Shown here: positions 1 to 6,387 of the stretch, in pieces
Numbering within the stretch: the stretch's first letter is position 1
How the letters are laid out: each line of letters starts with the position of its first letter
Source: an uncultured Lachnospiraceae bacterium
Lineage (GTDB): Bacteria; Bacillota; Clostridia; Lachnospirales; Lachnospiraceae
DNA length: 21,370 bases
Assembly: GCA_947631755.1 (NCBI GenBank)
Contig: CANRMO010000012.1
Span: 1 to 21,370, forward strand
Reading direction: 5' to 3'
Notes under the pieces: model-generated
Told to the model about the DNA's origin: nothing
The model's input: the letters and a program-made list of their open reading frames with translations, nothing else
Database searches by the model: none
Translations under genes and position numbers: made by a program

Positions 1-625
1 TGTTACTTCCTCCCGGAAATCGGTAAAAAAGCGGATACTGGCCGGTCACTTCGTATAAGAGGTTATATAATTTGTCGACATCGGCAGAAAAACCTTCCAC
101 AGACGCATATATTTCATCATAGATATGAGAGTAGGAATGCATGCCGAGTGTATGGCCTTCATCCACAATCCTCTTATATATCTTCTTTGAATACCCGTCT
201 TCTTTCCCGGTGACAAAAAAAGTGGCTTTTACCCCCTGTTCCTTTAGTATGTCAAGAATCTGCTCCGTCTGTGTCCCGGGGCCGTCATCGAATGTCAGAT
301 ACACCTTTTTTGCCTCTCCCTCATCTGCTGTGCCGGACACTGTCGGCTGAGCCGTCACAGCAGTTCCCGTAGCTGCTGCAGACGGACTCTCCTCTTTTGC
401 CTGTGCCTTGCCAGATGCACTGACTCCCTCCCCGGCCTGCCGGGAGACAGCGGTGATCTGGTTGATCTGTTTCTGCAGGGAAAACACTTTAACCATCAAA
501 AACAGAGATAACACCGTCGGCAGGACAAGTAAGACAATACATGTAATAACGATCGTCTTTTTGATCCGTTTTACGCGCCTCTTCCGGTACTCTGCACTGG
601 CTCTTCCACTCGTGTTACCAGTCAA
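1..625 (-). CDS. Polysaccharide deacetylase (NodB fold), membrane-anchored, 3' end cut by window edge
   Basis: The visible 208 residues begin with a basic cytoplasmic stretch, then one membrane helix at about residues 23-45. An Ala/Ser/Thr-rich linker (about 65-105) leads into a NodB domain. The domain shows motif 1 TFDDGP (111-116, two Asp for metal and catalysis), motif 2 HSYSH (163-167, the two metal-binding His) and motif 3 RFPGGS (202-207). These are the family signatures for zinc-dependent removal of acetyl groups from GlcNAc or MurNAc in cell wall or surface glycans. The single N-terminal helix suggests the enzyme faces outward while held in the membrane. The start is TTG at 625-623, chosen because AGGAGG lies 7 nt upstream and no ATG or GTG sits near it. 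The catalytic C-terminal part continues beyond the window. Its substrate (peptidoglycan or other glycan) cannot be decided. It has its own promoter and is not part of the flagellar operon. Confidence 0.9.
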   Translation of the reverse strand, partial: MTGNTSGRASAEYRKRRVKRIKKTIVITCIVLLVLPTVLSLFLMVKVFSLQKQINQITAVSRQAGEGVSASGKAQAKEESPSAAATGTAVTAQPTVSGTADEGEAKKVYLTFDDGPGTQTEQILDILKEQGVKATFFVTGKEDGYSKKIYKRIVDEGHTLGMHSYSHIYDEIYASVEGFSADVDKLYNLLYEVTGQYPLFYRFPGGSN

Positions 626-632
626 TTTGCAG

Positions 633-638
633 CCTCCT
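633..638 (-). promoter_or_regulatory. Ribosome binding site that fixes the TTG start of the deacetylase
   Basis: The minus strand reads AGGAGG, 7 nt before TTG at 625-623. It is the only strong Shine-Dalgarno sequence in front of this reading frame, so it decides an uncommon start codon. Confidence 0.8.
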
Positions 639-663
639 AACTTAAATACCCACATTCCCATAG

Positions 664-692
664 AGTATAACACAAAAAAAAGGCAGGTGCAA
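664..692 (-). promoter_or_regulatory. Putative sigma-A promoter (extended -10) for the deacetylase gene
   Basis: On the minus strand the -10 box TATACT is at 669-664, preceded by TGT, which makes an extended -10. A weak -35 TTGCAC is at 692-687 with a 17-bp spacer that contains eight T. Transcription would start about 30 nt before the TTG codon. The poor -35 is offset by the TGn motif, as is known for such promoters. Confidence 0.6.
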
Positions 693-804
693 GCAATTCA
701 CTTCGTTTGTCTTATTTTCGTTAATTTTACCCTCTGTCGTCTATGATCCTGTAAGGTATACTGTTATCATTTACAATTTGAAAAAACTGATACAGGAATT
801 TAAC

Positions 805-844
805 AAAAAATAAGACTATCAGACTCCCAATGATAGCCTTATTT
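805..844 (-). terminator. Intrinsic terminator after tsf
   Basis: On the minus strand a 14-bp stem (arms 844-831 and 821-808, one G-U wobble) encloses a 9-nt loop and runs into a T-rich end at 810-805. It lies 24 nt after the tsf stop and separates rpsB-tsf from the deacetylase gene. The stem is AT-rich but long. Confidence 0.8.
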
Positions 845-868
845 CTCATCCCGTACCCCTCATCCCTC

Positions 869-1798
869 TCAGCCGAGCTGAGCGGCAACCTCTGCTGCAA
901 AGTCCTCTTCTTTTTTCTCAAGTCCCTCGCCGGTCTCAAAACGGATGAATCCATTTAATTTGATATCTGCGCCAATCTGCTTGCCGACAGCCTGTACATA
1001 CTGGCTCACAGTCTGCTTGCCATCCTCTGCCTTGACAAATACCTGGTCAAGCAGGCAGATCTCTTTCAATTCTTTGTTAATACGGCCCATAACCATACCA
1101 TTGATGATCTTTTCGTCCGCATCTGGTTTTTCAAGTTTCGCCTGCGTGAGAAGAACCTCTTTCTCTTTCTCAATAAAATCCTGGTCAACCTCATCTTTTG
1201 ACGTGTATTTCGGTGACAGGGCAGCCACCTGCATCGCCACGTCTTTCAGGCATACCTTTACCTCATCTGCTGTGCTGTCTGTGTCCGCAGAGACAAGAAC
1301 GCCAATCTTGCCGCCGGCATGGATATAGGGAACAATCATGCCGCCCGGGGCATCCATCTTTGCAAAACGGCGGATGTTCATATTCTCACCAATCTTGGCA
1401 ATCATATTTTTCAGATTTTCCTCTACTGTCACAGAGCTGTCCTCTGCCCACGGTTCCGCCATAAATGCAGTGATGTCCCCTGCCGCCGTTGAGAGCGCCT
1501 GTGATGCCACGCTGGCCACAAATCCCTGGAACACTTCATTTTTAGCGACAAAGTCTGTCTCTGAATTCACCTCTACGATAGATGCTTTCTTCCCGTCATC
1601 ACTGACTTTAACGGCAACAATGCCCTCTGCGGCGATGCGCCCGGCCTTTTTCTCTGCTTTGGCAAGGCCATTCTCGCGGAGCCACTCCACTGCTTTATCC
1701 ATATCGCCGTCCGTGTTTGTGAGAGCTTTCTTACAATCCATCATGCCGGCGCCCGTCATTTCTCTTAATTCTTTCACCATTGAAGCTGAAATAGCCAT
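869..1798 (-). CDS. tsf: Translation elongation factor Ts
   Basis: EF-Ts is the guanine-nucleotide exchange factor that frees GDP from EF-Tu in the cytoplasm. The N-terminal UBA-like domain (about residues 1-50) carries the family signature around LREMTGAGMMDCKKAL. The EF-Tu-contact motif TDFVAKNEVF follows near residue 80, and then comes the dimerisation core. At 309 residues it is somewhat longer than the E. coli protein (about 283). The ATG at 1798 has an AAGGAGG site just upstream. The gene follows rpsB after 18 nt, the order kept across most bacteria, so the two proteins are made from one message. Transcription most likely comes from the rpsB promoter and ends at the terminator behind this gene. 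Confidence 0.97.
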   Translation of the reverse strand: MAISASMVKELREMTGAGMMDCKKALTNTDGDMDKAVEWLRENGLAKAEKKAGRIAAEGIVAVKVSDDGKKASIVEVNSETDFVAKNEVFQGFVASVASQALSTAAGDITAFMAEPWAEDSSVTVEENLKNMIAKIGENMNIRRFAKMDAPGGMIVPYIHAGGKIGVLVSADTDSTADEVKVCLKDVAMQVAALSPKYTSKDEVDQDFIEKEKEVLLTQAKLEKPDADEKIINGMVMGRINKELKEICLLDQVFVKAEDGKQTVSQYVQAVGKQIGADIKLNGFIRFETGEGLEKKEEDFAAEVAAQLG

Positions 1799-1816
1799 TC
1801 TAAAAATCCTCCTTCT

Positions 1817-2557
1817 TTACTCTGCTGACTCCTGATCCTCTTCCGGCTCTCCGTCTGAAACATCCGCCATGGACTCACCCTGGTTTGCCTCAATAACAGC
1901 GTCAGCCATTGTAGAAACAATCAGCTTGACTGCACGGATCGCATCGTCATTGCCCGGGATCACATAATCCAGCTCTTCCGGATCGCAGTTTGTGTCCACG
2001 ATTCCGATCAGAGGAATCCCGAGAATATGAGCTTCCTGGATACAGATTCTCTCCTTTTTCGGATCTACAACAAAAATGGCGTCAGGAATTCCTTTCATAT
2101 CTTTGATGCCGCCGAGATTTCTCTCGAGCTTGGCCCACTCTTTTTTCAAATTGATAACTTCTTTCTTCGGAAGAACATCAAATGTCCCGTCCTCAGACAT
2201 TTTCTCAATCGCTTTCAGCCTCTTGATACGGGTCTTGATCGTCTCAAAGTTCGTCAGCATGCCGCCGAGCCATCTCTCATTGACATAGTACATGCCGCAG
2301 CGCTCAGCCTCCGCCTTAATCGAATCCTGTGCCTGTTTCTTCGTTCCCACAAAGAGGATCTTACCGCCCTCTGCCGCAATATCCTTGACCGCATTGTAGG
2401 CCTCATCCACTTTTCCCACAGATTTCTGAAGATCGATAATATAAATACCATTTCTCTCGGTGTAGATGTACTCCGCCATTTTGGGGTTCCATCTTCTTGT
2501 CTGGTGTCCGAAATGGACGCCCGCCTCCAGTAACTGTTTCATTGAAATAACACTCAT
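1817..2557 (-). CDS. rpsB: 30S ribosomal protein S2
   Basis: S2 binds late on the back of the 30S subunit and is needed for loading S1 or for initiation in many bacteria. The 246-residue protein begins with the typical MKQLLEAGVHFGHQTRRWNP signature and contains the conserved ERWLGGMLTNF segment (near residue 95) and a LIGIVDTNCDP segment (near residue 185). The C-terminal tail is acidic (DGEPEEDQESAE), which is common in clostridial S2. The ATG at 2557 follows a GGAGG site. A dedicated promoter and a structured leader lie upstream, so expression need not depend on the flagellar operon. In E. coli S2 represses its own rpsB-tsf message; the leader hairpin here could serve the same purpose, but that is inference. 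Confidence 0.97.
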   Translation of the reverse strand: MSVISMKQLLEAGVHFGHQTRRWNPKMAEYIYTERNGIYIIDLQKSVGKVDEAYNAVKDIAAEGGKILFVGTKKQAQDSIKAEAERCGMYYVNERWLGGMLTNFETIKTRIKRLKAIEKMSEDGTFDVLPKKEVINLKKEWAKLERNLGGIKDMKGIPDAIFVVDPKKERICIQEAHILGIPLIGIVDTNCDPEELDYVIPGNDDAIRAVKLIVSTMADAVIEANQGESMADVSDGEPEEDQESAE

Positions 2558-2593
2558 TCTTTCCTACCTCCATTTGGTTTTTCTTCCACCGGC

Positions 2594-2659
2594 CTCTGCT
2601 CTCTGCCACACTCTGGTCTCCCCGCCGCGCATATCCCCGCAGGCAGAGATGTCTCAGAG
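2594..2659 (-). ncRNA. Structured 5' leader of rpsB (candidate S2 autoregulatory hairpin)
   Basis: In the minus-strand message an outer 5-bp stem (CTCTG, arms 2659-2655 and 2598-2594) stacks on an 8-bp stem (GGCAGAGA complement, arms 2649-2642 and 2607-2600). The two are separated by 5 unpaired bases on one side and 1 on the other. The apical region of about 34 nt is G-rich. The structure lies between the predicted transcription start (about 2697) and the rpsB ribosome binding site. The base pairing is visible. A role in S2 feedback is inferred from the known leader control of rpsB in other bacteria. Confidence 0.5.
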
Positions 2660-2703
2660 CACCATGGCAAAAATCCACCGGTGTGGTTTTTTCAATCCGG
2701 TAT

Positions 2704-2732
2704 ATTGTATCACATCGTTTTGGAAAAGGCAA
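2704..2732 (-). promoter_or_regulatory. Putative sigma-A promoter for rpsB-tsf
   Basis: On the minus strand a -35 box TTGCCT (2732-2727) and a -10 box TACAAT (2709-2704, 5 of 6 consensus bases) are 17 bp apart. The predicted start near 2697 gives a leader of about 140 nt. It is the best sigma-A match in the gap between the flagellar block and rpsB. Confidence 0.7.
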
Positions 2733-2746
2733 GGAATAAATTCTGG

Positions 2747-2766
2747 ATTCACATAGATTCACATAG
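2747..2766 (-). repeat. Tandem 10-bp direct repeat upstream of the rpsB promoter
   Basis: ATTCACATAG occurs twice without a gap (2747-2756 and 2757-2766, plus-strand reading). It ends 14 bp upstream of the -35 box. A 10-bp period puts both copies on the same face of the helix. It may be an operator or a chance duplication; no regulator is recognised. Confidence 0.5.
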
Positions 2767-2770
2767 ATAT

Positions 2771-2789
2771 TCCGGGGAGAATCCCCGGA
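2771..2789 (-). terminator. GC-rich hairpin at the end of the flagellar block, without a clear U-tract
   Basis: TCCGGGGA and its perfect complement (8-bp stem, 3-nt loop) lie 11 nt after the stop of the last flagellar-block gene. The minus strand continues with AATATCTATG, not a T run, so it is a poor intrinsic terminator. It may slow RNA decay, aid Rho-dependent release, or allow read-through into rpsB. Confidence 0.35.
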
Positions 2790-2800
2790 CAAAATAAAAA

Positions 2801-3385
2801 TTACTTCTGCCTGGTTATGATTTTTGCGATTTCCTCAAAGGACGCTCCTTTCGGGATCTTATACGTCCCGGTTATTATTTTTCTTGAGTTCCCGCTCTGC
2901 TCCATATAATCATCAAAGGCGTCCACATCGTCTATGATCCCCGCCTCTTTCATCTCTCTCGCCACCGAACTTGAGAGCAGGCCGCTCCGGACAGTAAATG
3001 TCTTCGATTTTTTGTTTTTTTTTGCCGATGTGCCGGAGGCAGGCGATTTTTTCTGATCTTTCGGCTCGTCCGTCGGAGCTGGGGTATCGGCCGCTTCCGG
3101 AGTGCCCCCCTGCACACCCGCCCCGCTGGGCGCAGGCGGCTCTGTCTGCTGTGCAGCAGGTTCCGGTTCTGCCGTCACCTCTGGAGTGGCAGGCGGCACT
3201 GTCTCTTCCGGCTGCACCGTTTCCTCCGCAGGCTTTTCTGTCTCCTCTGGGAACACCATACCCATCTTTTTTGCCTGCTCGACGACATTCACTCTGGCAT
3301 TATTCTTGCGGTAAACAAAACATAGAATCAATGTTGTGACAATAATGCCGACTCCCAGGCCGCGCAAAAAATATTTCAATTTCAT
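2801..3385 (-). CDS. Membrane-anchored protein with the LysM-like domain of MltG/YceG, no catalytic domain
   Basis: The 194-residue protein has one N-terminal membrane helix (about residues 6-25), a long Pro/Glu/Thr-rich linker (45-125) and a C-terminal domain (about 128-194). That domain matches the N-terminal LysM-like module of MltG: FTVRSG, then a GIIDD turn, a TGTYKIPKG step and a final helix. The transglycosylase domain that normally follows is absent, so cutting of glycan strands is unlikely and binding to peptidoglycan outside the membrane is more plausible. The ATG at 3385 overlaps the upstream stop by 1 nt (TGATG). A TTG three bases earlier is also possible, because GGAGG lies 6 nt before the TTG and 9 nt before the ATG. 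It is the last gene of the flagellar block and is coupled to the SwrB-like gene, which suggests a link to motility or to local wall remodelling. The exact function is unknown. Confidence 0.75.
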   Translation of the reverse strand: MKLKYFLRGLGVGIIVTTLILCFVYRKNNARVNVVEQAKKMGMVFPEETEKPAEETVQPEETVPPATPEVTAEPEPAAQQTEPPAPSGAGVQGGTPEAADTPAPTDEPKDQKKSPASGTSAKKNKKSKTFTVRSGLLSSSVAREMKEAGIIDDVDAFDDYMEQSGNSRKIITGTYKIPKGASFEEIAKIITRQK

Positions 3386-4305
3386 CAACGTCTGCCTCCG
3401 TATAGTGCAATGACCAGTTTCACCTCACCCTGGCCCATATTCAGTGCTTTGGATATCTCAAGGACCGACTTGCCCTCCCGGTACATTTTCTGGATCCGGA
3501 GATTGATGTCACCGGATACTTTCGGCACCTCTTTCTTTTCCTCCTCTGCCACTGGGAAACGGCCTTCCGGTGGCTCTGCCGGATGATCCTGCCTCACAGG
3601 GGACGCCGCCGGGCGGCTGATCCTGACAGGAGTGTCGTCCACCCGGCCGGACGCAGCAGGACGGGCCGGAGCAGGTCTGGCTCCCGCACCGGTACTTTTC
3701 TTTTCAGCGGCAGCTTTGGCAGCACTCGCGCTGGCAGCCCGCACCTGGCTGGCCCCGGTTGGCCTGGCCGGACGGCTGTCCACGGTTCCGACAGCAGCCT
3801 GCCCGGACATAGGAACCACATTTTTCTGTGGCGCGGGAGCTTTTTGTTGTACTCTGCTCTCTTTCTGTCTCACTTCCCCGGCGGGCAAAACCGAAACACT
3901 CTCCCGGTTTTCCGGTGCCTTTGCCCGGGAAGCGGACTCTGCCATAATCTTACTGATCTCATTTTTCTTTTCATTCAGCAGATTGTACATAAAAACGACT
4001 TCCTGCTGATTCTGTTCGATCTTTCCGAGCAGCTGCCCCGAAAACTCATCAATTGCCATAATCTTTTCATTGCACAGGCGGTTCATCTGCTCTTCTGTGA
4101 GGCCCACCATATCACTCTGGCGTTCCTCAAGAATCTCCGTCACCCGGTCGCGGATCATCTGCTCTTCCTTTTCTGTCCACAGAGCCGCACTTCCACTGGC
4201 CCCGTCCGAATCCGTAATTCCCTGTCCCATTTTTTTAGACACAAAAAGGCTGAGATAAAGACAGACAAACCCCACCAGGAGTACAATGATTTCAACTACT
4301 GTCAT
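3385..4305 (-). CDS. SwrB-like, DUF6115-type membrane-anchored protein
   Basis: This 306-residue protein starts with a membrane helix (about 4-22). A charged, probably coiled-coil region (45-125) follows, then a long Ala/Pro/Arg-rich, probably disordered stretch (about 130-265). It ends with a compact helix-turn-helix-like module (about 268-304, motif GKSVLEISKALNMGQGEV). The same layout, an N-terminal anchor plus a short C-terminal helical module, is known from B. subtilis SwrB. SwrB is encoded between sigD and rpsB and helps activate assembly of the flagellar export apparatus. Position and architecture support a SwrB-type role, but the linker is much longer than in the 167-residue B. subtilis protein and identity at family level is my inference. 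The ATG at 4305 has GGGAGG 5 nt upstream. Confidence 0.7.
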   Translation of the reverse strand: MTVVEIIVLLVGFVCLYLSLFVSKKMGQGITDSDGASGSAALWTEKEEQMIRDRVTEILEERQSDMVGLTEEQMNRLCNEKIMAIDEFSGQLLGKIEQNQQEVVFMYNLLNEKKNEISKIMAESASRAKAPENRESVSVLPAGEVRQKESRVQQKAPAPQKNVVPMSGQAAVGTVDSRPARPTGASQVRAASASAAKAAAEKKSTGAGARPAPARPAASGRVDDTPVRISRPAASPVRQDHPAEPPEGRFPVAEEEKKEVPKVSGDINLRIQKMYREGKSVLEISKALNMGQGEVKLVIALYGGRR

Positions 4306-4336
4306 AACAACCTCCCATTAGTACATCCGTATTCCT

Positions 4337-4645
4337 TCATATCGTAATATCAAAACTGCTGCTGGACCTTGGCGCCATGGGCGCCTCCTCCTTTTTCTCC
4401 CTTTTCTTCCGGTTCCTTCCCGCCATGTTGCCTGACTTATTGCCGCCGGAGCCATCCATATCGTATTCTTCCGTCTCACTCTTCTGTGTCTCCACCGTCT
4501 GCTGTGCATTGTGTTCCGTAATGCGCTGAAACTGCAGTGCCGTCTGGTTCGTGGCGTGCTGCATCTGATTTACTTCTCTCCCCTGTACATCTGCCGCCTC
4601 CGCCGTGCGCGGCAGCATCGTAGTCATATCAATCGAATTAATCAT
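4337..4645 (-). CDS. Uncharacterised small hydrophilic protein of the flagellar block
   Basis: I do not recognise this 102-residue protein. It has no signal peptide or membrane helix. The N-terminal half (MINSIDMTTMLPRTAEA, then Gln/Asn/His/Thr-rich residues to about 60) looks helical. The C-terminal half has an acidic patch (EEYDMDG), a Gly/Asn stretch and a strongly basic run (RNRKKREKKEE), followed by a Ser-rich tail ending FDITI. A GAGGGG site precedes the ATG at 4645, so translation is well supported. It sits 70 nt after fapA and 31 nt before the SwrB-like gene, within the same transcript. The basic and disordered tail could bind nucleic acid or another protein. No function can be assigned. 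Confidence 0.7.
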   Translation of the reverse strand: MINSIDMTTMLPRTAEAADVQGREVNQMQHATNQTALQFQRITEHNAQQTVETQKSETEEYDMDGSGGNKSGNMAGRNRKKREKKEEAPMAPRSSSSFDITI

Positions 4646-4715
4646 ATATACCCCTCATTTCTGCGCTTAAATTGCACTCTTAAACATAGCGGTCCTGCCG
4701 CACAGAAGTCCCACA

Positions 4716-6314
4716 TTACAAGCTGGTCAGACGGACATCCGCTCCCTCCCGTATAAACCGGCAGTGGGAGACATTGTCATGGATGACCCTTGTGGCGTCC
4801 TTAACCGAAATCCGCACACCAGAATAGACCGCATCCTCCACTTTTATACTTGCATTTTTGTTTTTCTCCACACGAATCAGAAGTTTCTCCCTCTGATCTT
4901 TCAGCTCCCTGATTTCCTTCAGCATACTGGGTTTCTGTTTCACAGCCTTTTTAATATAGTCAAGCTGCTCCGGAAGAACATCCTGATTGTCTTCCATCTG
5001 TTTTTTTATCCCGTCGGCGACTTTATCCATTTTCTTCACTACAAGCTCTTTATCCTCAATCTGCCCTTTCAGTTTTTTTGCCCGCTTGATCAGATCCTGT
5101 TCTGAAATGATTTCGATGTTTGTCATTGTCCCCATGGTAGAGCCGAGGGTTGTCGCATGAATTTCCCCATAAGTGCGGATCGTCCCGCCAGTAATCAGTC
5201 CCTTTTTTCCGAGAACATCAATGCTCTCCTGGCACTCAACCTGACTGTGGAGCACCGCGTCAGCTTTCAGGCTTCCCTTACATGTCACTTTACAGTTTTC
5301 CAAAAACTTGGCTGTAATATTCCCCGCCGCCTCCAACTGGCCGCGGTCCATCCCCTGCATGCCTCTCTTAAGTATGATATTCCCGCCGGAAATAAGGGTG
5401 GCGCCCTCTACTGCACCGTTTACGATAATATCGCCCTCAGCGCGGATCGTAAAACCGGTGGAAACATTTCCCGCCACTTCCACCGTTCCGTTAAAATCGA
5501 TATCCCCGGTGGAAAAGTCCACATTGGCCGGAACCTGATAGACATCTGAGACCATAACCATATCATCCACCAGTGTCACCTGGCCGGATACCATGGAATA
5601 AATATTGCATTTATCATCAGAAATCCGAATATTCCTGCCATACCGGAGATGTTTGTGGTTCACCTTCATCGGGTTCAGCTTCGCCCCCGTCACCGATATA
5701 CCCGGCCGTCCCCTGTCCGCCGGGGTCAGCGTTGCCAGTTTGTCGCCCTCATTCACCATCTTGAGCATGCCGAGCTGATGAAAGTCCACACTTCCGTCAT
5801 CGTTCAGCTTCGGCTTCGCTGTCGTGTTCGCATCAAAAAAATACCGGATACTTGCATTGCTCCCCTGAACCGGAGGCGTAGCCTCTGCAATAATGTAATC
5901 CCGGCAGTACTCATGATTATTCAAAAAATGCTGAATCGCTTTTCTCTTGATCCCGTGCTTGATCCCCGCCATGCGCAGGTCACTGACGATATCATCCTCC
6001 GTCATCAGCCCGCCGCCGGTAGAAGGCGGATAAAAACGCGCCAGAGCAGACAATCCTCCATCCTGGATTGTAACCTTGCACCGCTCCCGCTCCGGCAGGA
6101 ACGGCTCATCACTCAAAAGCAGCATTCTCTCAAAATCTTTGTCATTGATATACTCCCCCAGCTCAGCAGAATCAAACACCGGAAAAGAAATCATATTGAG
6201 ATAAGTAACCACCTCGCCCGCCTCAAACATCTCGCCGTTTTCCTCCGGCGGATGAACCTTCAGCCACATATTATCGTCCTCATTTACCAGTTCAAAATAA
6301 GCGTTTACCGACAT
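4716..6314 (-). CDS. fapA: FapA family protein (DUF342)
   Basis: The 532-residue protein has an N-terminal alpha/beta region (to about 220). A repetitive stretch of short beta strands follows (about 265-400, many G-N-I/V-x-V/I repeats such as VEVAGNVSTG and AEGDIIVNGAVEGA), typical of a right-handed beta-helix. A charged coiled coil (about 410-475) and a short beta tail close the protein. This order is that of DUF342/FapA proteins. A Vibrio member links sugar-PTS state to flagellar assembly, and others are found next to motility genes. No enzyme motif is seen and the protein is probably cytoplasmic. The ATG at 6314 was chosen over the GTG at 6323 because AAGGGGG lies 8 nt before the ATG and overlaps the GTG region. 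The gene follows fliA by 73 nt. Its exact role here is unknown. Confidence 0.85.
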   Translation of the reverse strand: MSVNAYFELVNEDDNMWLKVHPPEENGEMFEAGEVVTYLNMISFPVFDSAELGEYINDKDFERMLLLSDEPFLPERERCKVTIQDGGLSALARFYPPSTGGGLMTEDDIVSDLRMAGIKHGIKRKAIQHFLNNHEYCRDYIIAEATPPVQGSNASIRYFFDANTTAKPKLNDDGSVDFHQLGMLKMVNEGDKLATLTPADRGRPGISVTGAKLNPMKVNHKHLRYGRNIRISDDKCNIYSMVSGQVTLVDDMVMVSDVYQVPANVDFSTGDIDFNGTVEVAGNVSTGFTIRAEGDIIVNGAVEGATLISGGNIILKRGMQGMDRGQLEAAGNITAKFLENCKVTCKGSLKADAVLHSQVECQESIDVLGKKGLITGGTIRTYGEIHATTLGSTMGTMTNIEIISEQDLIKRAKKLKGQIEDKELVVKKMDKVADGIKKQMEDNQDVLPEQLDYIKKAVKQKPSMLKEIRELKDQREKLLIRVEKNKNASIKVEDAVYSGVRISVKDATRVIHDNVSHCRFIREGADVRLTSL

Positions 6315-6322
6315 AGCAGCCA

Positions 6323-6329
6323 CCCCCTT
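6323..6329 (-). promoter_or_regulatory. Ribosome binding site choosing the ATG start of fapA
   Basis: The minus strand reads AAGGGGG, 8 nt before ATG at 6314-6312. A GTG codon at 6323-6321 overlaps this site and so cannot be served by it. Confidence 0.7.
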
Positions 6330-6387
6330 TTATAATAATATGGAAATCATTTGTTTTCGTAAAATCACCGCCTGCACGACAGACGTC

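Noticed and set aside
2403..2792. A 129-codon minus-strand frame covering the rpsB promoter and leader.
   Set aside because: It overlaps rpsB in another frame and crosses the promoter and the leader hairpin; no ribosome binding site or conserved motif supports it.
3583..4347. A 254-codon open frame on the plus strand opposite the SwrB-like gene.
   Set aside because: Its protein is rich in Arg, Gly and Ser with no domain, and it mirrors the GC-rich linker of the minus-strand gene, which has a proper start and ribosome binding site.
5649..6335. A 228-codon open frame on the plus strand opposite the N-terminal part of fapA.
   Set aside because: Composition is rich in His, Arg and Pro as expected from reading the opposite strand of a coding region; no motif is seen.
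6335..6363. A sigma-A-like pair (TTTACG and TATTAT, 17-bp spacer) on the minus strand in front of fapA.
   Set aside because: The start of transcription would fall on the ribosome binding site itself, leaving almost no leader; the AT-rich gap makes a chance match likely.
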